From positions 1 through 6,063 of the forward strand of contig JBBDNZ010000057.1 of assembly GCA_040877285.1 (NCBI GenBank): a DNA stretch of 6,063 nucleotides, given 5' to 3'. This DNA is from CANKHA01 sp040877285 (lineage in GTDB: Bacteria > Pseudomonadota > Alphaproteobacteria > Rhizobiales > Xanthobacteraceae). Under the pieces are notes generated by a model. It was not told the DNA's origin and made no database searches. It saw only the letters and a program-made list of their open reading frames with translations. The position numbers were made by a program, and so were the translations under genes. Positions 1 through 5,536 of this stretch are shown here, piece after piece; position 1 is the first letter of the stretch; the number at the start of each line of letters is the position of its first letter.

Positions 1-10
1 AGGGCGGTAA

Positions 11-50
11 CCCCCTCACCCTAACCCTCTCCCCCATGGGGAGAGGGGAC
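11..50. repeat. REP-like intergenic palindrome upstream of rplQ
   Basis: A C-rich stretch leads into a perfect 10-bp inverted repeat: CCCTCTCCCC at 25-34 pairs with GGGGAGAGGG at 38-47 around a CAT loop. Short palindromes of this kind, with a leading CCCTCACCCTAACC segment, are recalled as common dispersed intergenic repeats in GC-rich proteobacteria; that they are multicopy in this genome is inferred. The hairpin lies about 28 nt before the rplQ start codon and ahead of its ribosome binding site. In RNA it could fold and partly insulate rplQ from upstream transcription, but no U-run follows, so I do not call a terminator. Confidence 0.7.
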
Positions 51-75
51 TGGGACCGAACAAGGAGAGACGAAC

Positions 76-507
76 GTGCGTCACGGAAAAGTTCATCGCA
101 AGTTTAAGCGCACGGCGGAGCACCGCCGCGCCATGTTCGGCAACATGGCGGCGGCGCTGATCAAGCACGAGCAGATCGTCACCACGCTGCCCAAGGCCAA
201 GGACCTGCGGCCGATCGTGGAGAAGCTGGTGACGCTCGGCAAGCGCGGCGACCTGCATGCCCGGCGCCAGGCGGTGGCCGAAATCCGCGACGCCGCCATG
301 GTCAAGAAGCTCTTCGAGGTGATCGGCCCGCGCTACAAGAAGCGCAACGGCGGCTATACCCGCGTGCTTAAGGCCGGTTTCCGCTACGGCGACTCCTCGC
401 CGGTGGCCGTGATCGAATTCGTCGATCGCGACGTGAATGCCAAGGGGCTCGACTCCGGGCCGGTCCAGGAAAAGAAGACCGAGGAAGAGGCGACCGCAGC
501 GGCCTAA
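76..507 (+). CDS. rplQ: 50S ribosomal protein L17
   Basis: L17 is a structural protein of the large ribosomal subunit, placed near the peptide exit tunnel. The 143-residue product carries the family signature at its N-terminus: MRHGKVHRKFKR, then HRRAMFGNM (16-24) and KAKDLRPIVEKLVTLGK (40-56). The conserved core GGYTRVLK (92-99) leads into a beta segment ending VIEFVDR (112-118). The tail from about 130 is acidic and Ala-rich and varies in length in alphaproteobacteria. The start is GTG at 76, because the product then begins exactly at the conserved MRH and an AAGGAGA ribosome binding site sits at 62-68 with suitable spacing. rplQ usually follows rpoA in the ribosomal alpha operon; rpoA would lie left of the window. 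It ends only 16 nt from the stop codon of a convergent gene, and I see no clear terminator in the gap. Confidence 0.98.
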   Translation: MRHGKVHRKFKRTAEHRRAMFGNMAAALIKHEQIVTTLPKAKDLRPIVEKLVTLGKRGDLHARRQAVAEIRDAAMVKKLFEVIGPRYKKRNGGYTRVLKAGFRYGDSSPVAVIEFVDRDVNAKGLDSGPVQEKKTEEEATAAA

Positions 508-523
508 GGTTCGACCGCAGGCT

Positions 524-2083
524 CTACCATTTGCGTTTATTGCCTTCCTGGATGGATTCATAGAGATTGACCGGCGAGAAATCGTCGGTCAGCAATTCTG
601 CGTTTGCGGTTTGCGGCCATTGAATCCGGTTTTCCAGCAAACGCGGCATGGGATAGCGGAATCCGATGCGTTCCTGTAGCGCAGCCGCACGGCGCGCGAG
701 CGCGGCGGCATCGAGGCCGGTCCCGTTGCTCACCACGGCAATGACGCTTCCGCCTTCGGCGTAGAGGTCGATAGCTGGAAATACCGAACGCAGCGTCAGC
801 AACGTGCTGGTATAGAGCTTGGTCCCCGAATGAATGTTGAAGACGGCCACCCCGGTCGGGTTCAGCCGTTGCTGGAGAAGCGTGTAAAATTCCTTGGTCA
901 GTAAATGAAACGGCACGTATCCGCCGCGGAATGCGTCGACAAGAACGAGATCGTAGCGGTCGGAATTTCGATTGAGAAAGACACGCCCGTCGGATTCGAT
1001 CAGACGTATTTTTTCCGTTTCGCGGATTCCAAAATAGCGCTTGGCCGCGGAGATGACCCCGGGATCAAGCTCGACATTGTCGATTGCCATGTCCGGAAAA
1101 TAGCGGGCGAGGTACGTTGACAGCGATCCGCCGCCCAAACCTATCATCAAACACTTCCGCGGATCGTCCGGATAAAGCACCCCCACGGTCATTGCCTGGG
1201 TGTATTCGATAGGCAGATCGTCGGGATCATTGAGGTTGCTGGCGGATTCCGTGTAGCTCTCGCTGTATCGTCGGAACGACATGACGACATATTGCCGGCG
1301 CTTGTTGATGAAAATATTGTTGTATTCGGTTTCCAGATTGGCAATGAGACCGTCCTTCAAGGCCAGCACCGCGCTTCGCGCCCGACTGTCCAGGATCTCG
1401 CTTGCTTTCGCCGTTTGCGGGCATAAGGCGGATGCTCCTATGAGGAGAATCACGGCGACTGCCGAATGAACGCTTTTCCGATCACGGATCAGCATGAGAA
1501 TGAACCCGCCGGCTATGCCGGCCACGCCAAGCGAGATGGTTAGAACCCGCGAACCTGCGATCGGCATCAAGAAAAATGTCGTTCCGAGCGTTCCCACGAT
1601 GCTGCCAAAAGTGGAAATGCCGTAGACGGCGCCCGATGTCGATCCTGACTGCTGAGTGGATCGGAGCAGGAGACGGATAGCGAAGGGCGAGTACATTCCG
1701 AGAAAAACGACCGGCGGAAACATGATGGCGAAGGCTGAAATCAAGCTGCCAAGTTTGATGTCTTGGATCGAGAACAGGATGGTCTCTAAAACAAAATCGG
1801 CGAAAAAAGGAAGGACGATCAGATACGCGGATCCGATTACAACCATCGCTCCGAGCACCGGCATTGTTGGCATCCGGTCGGCCAGCCAGCCGCCGCAGAA
1901 ATAGCCTGTCGTGAGCGCCGCGAGGATCGTCGAGATCAACGAGGCCCATGTATAAATTCCGCTGCCAAAGAACGGATTCAAATATCTGGAGCCGAGCATT
2001 TCGAAGCTCATGACGATGGCTCCGGTAATAAAAGCAACCGCGTAAACGACAACGAGCTTCGGATCGACGAAGCGAGAAATCAT
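524..2083 (-). CDS. Fused membrane / spermidine-synthase-like protein
   Basis: The 519-residue protein has an N-terminal membrane half and a C-terminal cytosolic Rossmann-type half, the layout of the fused MFS/spermidine synthase family. Hydrophobic segments lie near residues 10-30, 46-66, 76-97, 113-138, 151-173, 179-199 and 207-221. The loop GGWLADRMP (64-72) resembles the MFS loop 2-3 motif. The C-terminal domain shows a nucleotide-binding glycine motif IGLGGGS (314-320), the acidic strand end VELDP (337-341), ESDGR (363-367), VDAF (382-385) and the family motif LTDDFSP (498-504). The Asp residues that bind polyamine in true SpeE (in GGGDG and in DSxDP) are not in their usual places, so it probably does not make spermidine; its substrate is unknown. 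M1 is kept because an internal start at residue 25 would break the first membrane segment, although the M1 ribosome binding site is weak. It lies 41 nt downstream of the small secreted-protein gene on the same strand, so they are probably cotranscribed. G+C is lower than in the flanks. Confidence 0.88.
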   Translation of the reverse strand: MISRFVDPKLVVVYAVAFITGAIVMSFEMLGSRYLNPFFGSGIYTWASLISTILAALTTGYFCGGWLADRMPTMPVLGAMVVIGSAYLIVLPFFADFVLETILFSIQDIKLGSLISAFAIMFPPVVFLGMYSPFAIRLLLRSTQQSGSTSGAVYGISTFGSIVGTLGTTFFLMPIAGSRVLTISLGVAGIAGGFILMLIRDRKSVHSAVAVILLIGASALCPQTAKASEILDSRARSAVLALKDGLIANLETEYNNIFINKRRQYVVMSFRRYSESYTESASNLNDPDDLPIEYTQAMTVGVLYPDDPRKCLMIGLGGGSLSTYLARYFPDMAIDNVELDPGVISAAKRYFGIRETEKIRLIESDGRVFLNRNSDRYDLVLVDAFRGGYVPFHLLTKEFYTLLQQRLNPTGVAVFNIHSGTKLYTSTLLTLRSVFPAIDLYAEGGSVIAVVSNGTGLDAAALARRAAALQERIGFRYPMPRLLENRIQWPQTANAELLTDDFSPVNLYESIQEGNKRKW

Positions 2084-2124
2084 GTCCTAGTCATTGGCAT
2101 GGAACCGGCACTTTCCCTTTACGG

Positions 2125-2538
2125 CTACTGCCGTTTGAAGACTATTTTTTTACCGCGCTGTCCCGCGGCGTCGAGCGAATAACCCTCCATGGTCTTCCCG
2201 GAGAGCGCCACGTAAAATCGATCTGGATTCCAGTTCTTGACGCTCGGATTGAAGCATTCAATGCGTATATTTTTGCCGGTTACGGTGATGTTCGCCTCTT
2301 GCTTGATGACCGAAGCATCGGATTTGACCAAGGTCACGGTGGCATAATAGAGATTATCGCCCGTCTTTTTGGTGACCAGAAGCGTTCCCGTGTAATTGTC
2401 CCGGGCGCCTTCCCACAACAAGCTCCATTTTCCGATGATGGAGTTATCTTGCGCCCAGCTGGCAGGTATGGCGAACAGCAGCGCAGCGATAAAAACGGCA
2501 GCCGCGCAAACCGCGGGACGAACAACATGCTTCAGCAT
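2125..2538 (-). CDS. Small secreted protein of unknown function
   Basis: I do not recognise this gene. From ATG at 2538 it encodes 137 residues. The first 29 form a clear Sec signal peptide: a short basic start (MLKHVVRP), a hydrophobic core (about 9-23) and an ASWA cleavage site before QDN. The mature protein of about 108 residues has alternating hydrophobic and polar residues, with GKW (36-38), TGTLLVT (50-56), YYATVTLV (64-71) and a final MEGYSLDAAG...KIVFKRQ. It looks all-beta and recalls small lipocalin-like or beta-barrel periplasmic proteins, but this is fold inference only. One cysteine (Cys95) remains after cleavage. A TTG at 2559 in the same frame would add 7 residues; ATG is preferred because GGGGGT lies 7 nt before it and it starts the signal peptide cleanly. 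The gene is the first of a probable two-gene unit with the membrane protein downstream. Confidence 0.8.
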   Translation of the reverse strand: MLKHVVRPAVCAAAVFIAALLFAIPASWAQDNSIIGKWSLLWEGARDNYTGTLLVTKKTGDNLYYATVTLVKSDASVIKQEANITVTGKNIRIECFNPSVKNWNPDRFYVALSGKTMEGYSLDAAGQRGKKIVFKRQ

Positions 2539-2576
2539 TTTACGACCCCCATTTTTCAACCTAAGATGCCATTTTT

Positions 2577-2605
2577 ATAGTACCAAGAATAGGATAATTT
2601 GCCAA
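2577..2605 (-). promoter_or_regulatory. Sigma70-type promoter for the minus-strand gene pair
   Basis: On the minus strand a -35 box TTGGCA (2605-2600; 5 of 6 to TTGACA) is followed after exactly 17 nt by a -10 box TACTAT (2582-2577; 4 of 6 to TATAAT). Transcription would begin near 2570, giving a leader of about 32 nt to ATG 2538. The surrounding DNA is AT-rich compared with the rest of the window. The spacing also favours the ATG over the TTG at 2559 as the real start. It is predicted from sequence only. Confidence 0.6.
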
Positions 2606-2804
2606 TTTCCGGCCGTAATCTGAGAAAGGCTCCTCTCATGCATCGAATCATAAAGCCATGATCGGGGTGACGACGGCTATTGGTAACGCTCATGATCGAA
2701 CCCGGGACGATCACACCACCTGGCGGACCGGTGCGAGGAGGATGCGCGCTCTTCTATTGCCGCGCCCGGGGGCTTATATGTTGTCGGCGATCGGAGATAC
2801 TTTT
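2606..2804 (+). other. Leader region of the degP-rarA-rluC operon
   Basis: This stretch must hold the promoter of the plus-strand operon, but I could not identify convincing sigma70, heat-shock or extracytoplasmic-stress boxes. It contains a 6-bp inverted repeat, TGATCG (2693-2698) and CGATCA (2708-2713), separated by 9 nt. CATGATCG also occurs twice as a direct repeat (2657-2664 and 2691-2698). These could form an operator, without further support. The degP reading frame stays open back to an ATG at 2658, but that part (2658-2804) does not look like a protease N-terminus and is treated as untranslated. Confidence 0.35.
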
Positions 2805-4205
2805 ATGCGCCGCTGGCCGTTGCTCGCTTTCATTTCGCTGCTTATTCCATTTTTGGCTTTACCCGCATTGGCCCAGGAGCGCCGCGTGCCGGCGTCGCCG
2901 GCCGAGGTCAAACTTTCCTACGCCCCCGTGGTGCAGAAGGCCGCGCCTGCGGTGGTCAATGTCTATGCGAAAAAGGTCATCGCGAACCGCAACCCTTTCT
3001 TCGACGATCCCTTTTTCCGCCGTTTCTTCGGCGACCAGGGCGGGCTGCCGCGCGAGCACAAGCAAAGTTCGCTCGGTTCGGGCGTCATCGTCGATGCCAG
3101 CGGCCTGGTGATCACCAACAATCACGTGATCGAAGGCGCCGACGAGGTGAAGGTGGCGCTCGCCGACAAGCGGGAGTTTGAAGCCGAGATCGTGCTCAAG
3201 GATTCCCGCACCGATCTCGCCGTGCTGCAAATCAAGGATTCGCAGGAGCGCTTTCCCGTCATCGAGCTTGGCGATTCCGACAGCCTGCAGGTCGGCGACC
3301 TTGTGCTGGCGATCGGCAATCCCTTCGCCGTGGGCCAGACCGTCACCCACGGCATCGTTTCGGCGGTGGCGCGCACCCAGGTCGGCATCACCGACTACCA
3401 GTTCTTCATCCAGACCGACGCGGCCATCAATCCGGGCAATTCCGGCGGCGCGCTGGTCGATCTCGGCGGGCGCCTTGTCGGCATCAACACCGCCATCTTT
3501 TCACGCTCGGGCGGCTCGCAGGGCATCGGCTTCGCCATCCCGGTGAATATGGTGCGGGTCGTGGTGGCCTCGGCGCGCGGCGGCGGCAGCAGCGTGCAGC
3601 GGCCCTGGCTTGGGGCCAAGCTGCAAAGGGTGACGCCGGAGATTGCGGAGAACCTCGGGCTGAAACGTCCGGCCGGTGCGCTGGTGTCAAGTGTCTTGTC
3701 AGGAAGCCCCGCCGCGCGTGCCGGTCTCAAGCCCGGCGATCTCATCGTAGGCATCGACGGCCAGTCCGTCGATGACCCGGATACCTTCAACTACCGTTTC
3801 GCCACCAAGAACCTTGGCGGTCAGGCGCAGGTTCGGGCGATGCGCGGGGGGAAGGACATGCCCTTCGTCGTTGCCTTGCAGACGGCGCCCGATTTACCGC
3901 GCGAGGAAGCGGTGATTTCGGCGCGCTCGCCGTTCCAGGGTGCAAAGGTTGGCAATCTATCGCCGGCGTTGGCCGAGGAGCTGCGCCTCGACGTCTCGGC
4001 CCAGGGTGTCGTGATCCTCGACGTGATCGTCGGGTCGCCCGCGCACCGGTTCGGTCTTCAGCGCGGCGACGTGATTTCCTCGGTCAACGGCGAGAAAATC
4101 AGCCGCAGCCGCGATCTCGAGCGCGCGGCCGAGCGGTCCACCCGCGTCTGGCGCGTGACGCTCATGCGCAATGGCCGGCAGCATTCCTTCGTGGTGGGAG
4201 GATGA
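2805..4205 (+). CDS. degP: Periplasmic DegP/HtrA-type serine protease
   Basis: A Do-family endopeptidase that degrades or chaperones misfolded envelope proteins in the periplasm. From ATG 2805 it has 466 residues, normal for two-PDZ HtrA proteins. Residues 1-23 are a Sec signal peptide ending ALA before QERR. The trypsin-like domain shows the whole catalytic triad: His107 in TNNHV, Asp137 in RTDLAV and Ser213 in GNSGG, with GIGFAIP (240-246) closing the fold. Phe-rich NPFFDDPFFRRFF (63-75) fits the regulatory LA loop. PDZ1 is about 265-360 (with SPAARAGLKPGDLI) and PDZ2 about 378-462 (SPAHRFGLQRGDVI). The frame is open back to 2658, with ATGs at 2742 and 2778, but ATG 2805 has a CGGAGA site 7 nt upstream and gives the signal peptide directly. 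Its stop overlaps the rarA start (ATGA). DegP, DegQ and MucD cannot be separated by sequence alone; the symbol is nominal. Envelope-stress control is likely for the family, but no such promoter was found. Confidence 0.95.
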   Translation: MRRWPLLAFISLLIPFLALPALAQERRVPASPAEVKLSYAPVVQKAAPAVVNVYAKKVIANRNPFFDDPFFRRFFGDQGGLPREHKQSSLGSGVIVDASGLVITNNHVIEGADEVKVALADKREFEAEIVLKDSRTDLAVLQIKDSQERFPVIELGDSDSLQVGDLVLAIGNPFAVGQTVTHGIVSAVARTQVGITDYQFFIQTDAAINPGNSGGALVDLGGRLVGINTAIFSRSGGSQGIGFAIPVNMVRVVVASARGGGSSVQRPWLGAKLQRVTPEIAENLGLKRPAGALVSSVLSGSPAARAGLKPGDLIVGIDGQSVDDPDTFNYRFATKNLGGQAQVRAMRGGKDMPFVVALQTAPDLPREEAVISARSPFQGAKVGNLSPALAEELRLDVSAQGVVILDVIVGSPAHRFGLQRGDVISSVNGEKISRSRDLERAAERSTRVWRVTLMRNGRQHSFVVGG

Positions 4206-5536
4206 CACCCCGCGCCAAATCAGCCGGCCCGACGCTATTCGCCGCCGCCGGACTCGACCAAGACGCCCCGCGCCCGCTCGCCGACAAACTGCGGCCCACG
4301 CGGCTTGCTGAGGTCGTGGGCCAGGCTCATTTGCTCGGACCCGACGGCACGCTGACGCGGATGCTGGCAACGCGTGCGCTCGGCTCACTCGTGTTCTGGG
4401 GGCCGCCGGGCACCGGTAAGACCACGGTGGCGCGTCTGCTCGCCCAGGAAACCGACCTGCATTTCGAGCAGATTTCCGCCATCTTCACCGGGGTCGCCGA
4501 TCTGAAAAAAGTGTTCGAGCAGGCCCGCGCGCGCCGCGAGGCCGGGCAGGGAACGCTGCTTTTCGTCGATGAGATTCACCGGTTTAACCGCGCCCAGCAG
4601 GACTCGTTTCTGCCGGTGATGGAGGACGGCACCATCGTGCTGGTCGGCGCCACCACGGAAAATCCTTCTTTCGAGCTGAACGCCCCGCTGCTGTCGCGCG
4701 CGCGCGTGCTGGTGTTCAAGCCGCTCGATGCCGAGGCCATCGAAAAATTGCTGGCCCGCGCCGAATCCATCGAAGGCAAAAAGCTGCCGGTGAATGCCGA
4801 GGCGCGTGCTTCGCTCGTCCGCATGGCCGACGGTGACGGGCGCGCTGCGCTGACGCTGGCGGAGGAGGTCTGGCGCGCCGCCCGCGCCGGGGAGACTTTC
4901 GATGCCGCCGCGATCCAGGACGTGGTGCAGCGCCGCGCGCCCATCTACGACAAATCGCAGGACGGCCACTACAACCTGATCTCCGCGCTGCATAAATCGG
5001 TGCGCGGCTCCGACCCGGACGCGGCGCTGTATTATTTCTGCCGCATGATCGACGCCGGCGAAGACCCGCTTTATCTCGCGCGGCGCGTCGTGCGCATGGC
5101 GGCCGAAGACATCGGGCTGGCCGATCCGCAGGCGCTGGTGATCGCCAATGCCGCCAAGGACGCCTACGACTTCCTCGGCAGTCCGGAAGGGGAACTCGCG
5201 ATCGCGCAGGCGGTGCTCTACGTCGCCACCGCGCCCAAATCGAACGCCGCCTATGTGGCTTACGGGCGGGCCATGCGGACGGCGAAGGAAAAAGGCTCGC
5301 TCTTGCCGCCCAAGCACATCCTCAATGCGCCGACCAAGCTGATGCAGGCGGAAGGCTATGGCCGCGGTTATGCCTATGACCACGACGCGGAAGAAGCTTT
5401 CTCCGGCCAGAACTATTTTCCCGACGCGCTGCCGCGCCAGACTTTCTACGACCCGCCCGACCACGGCTTCGAGCGCGAAATCAAAAAGCGTTTGGACTAT
5501 TGGGCCAAGCTGCGGCGGGAGCGGGGCGAAACGTGA
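4202..5536 (+). CDS. rarA: Replication-associated recombination protein A (AAA+ ATPase)
   Basis: RarA (MgsA, the WRNIP1/Mgs1 family) is a cytosolic AAA+ ATPase related to clamp-loader subunits that acts at stalled replication forks and on single-strand/double-strand DNA ends. The 444-residue product is full length. It has Walker A GPPGTGKT (67-74), Walker B LLFVDEIHRF (119-128), sensor 1 region ATTENPS (150-156), a probable arginine finger in LLSRAR (163-168) and sensor 2 region DGDGRAALTL (210-219). The C-terminal tetramerisation part is also conserved, with HYNLISALHKSVRGSD (256-271), GSPEGELAIAQAV (326-338) and LLPPKHILNAPTKLM (367-381). The start ATG overlaps the protease stop as ATGA. 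GGGAGG lies directly against the ATG, too close for a standard site, so translation probably depends on ribosomes finishing degP. The start agrees with the N-terminus I recall for rhizobial homologues. The stop overlaps a GTG that begins the rluC frame. Confidence 0.97.
   Translation: MTPRAKSAGPTLFAAAGLDQDAPRPLADKLRPTRLAEVVGQAHLLGPDGTLTRMLATRALGSLVFWGPPGTGKTTVARLLAQETDLHFEQISAIFTGVADLKKVFEQARARREAGQGTLLFVDEIHRFNRAQQDSFLPVMEDGTIVLVGATTENPSFELNAPLLSRARVLVFKPLDAEAIEKLLARAESIEGKKLPVNAEARASLVRMADGDGRAALTLAEEVWRAARAGETFDAAAIQDVVQRRAPIYDKSQDGHYNLISALHKSVRGSDPDAALYYFCRMIDAGEDPLYLARRVVRMAAEDIGLADPQALVIANAAKDAYDFLGSPEGELAIAQAVLYVATAPKSNAAYVAYGRAMRTAKEKGSLLPPKHILNAPTKLMQAEGYGRGYAYDHDAEEAFSGQNYFPDALPRQTFYDPPDHGFEREIKKRLDYWAKLRRERGET

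Noticed and set aside
1..10. Possible end of an upstream gene (TAA at 8-10)
   Set aside because: Too few bases to support any reading frame or product.
461..481. Weak stem CGGTC/GACCG near the rplQ end as a terminator
   Set aside because: Only 5 pairs with an 11-nt loop inside the coding region, and no T-run.
16..561. Minus-strand open frame of 181 codons opposite rplQ
   Set aside because: It is the antisense of L17, and its end is translated REP-like repeat.
905..1120. Short plus-strand open frame inside the membrane fusion gene
   Set aside because: It is antisense to conserved motifs of a well-supported gene and has no clear ribosome binding site.
2658..2804. N-terminal extension of the protease from ATG 2658 (also ATG 2742 and 2778)
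   Set aside because: The extension places residues before a normal signal peptide, and ATG 2805 has the best-spaced ribosome binding site.
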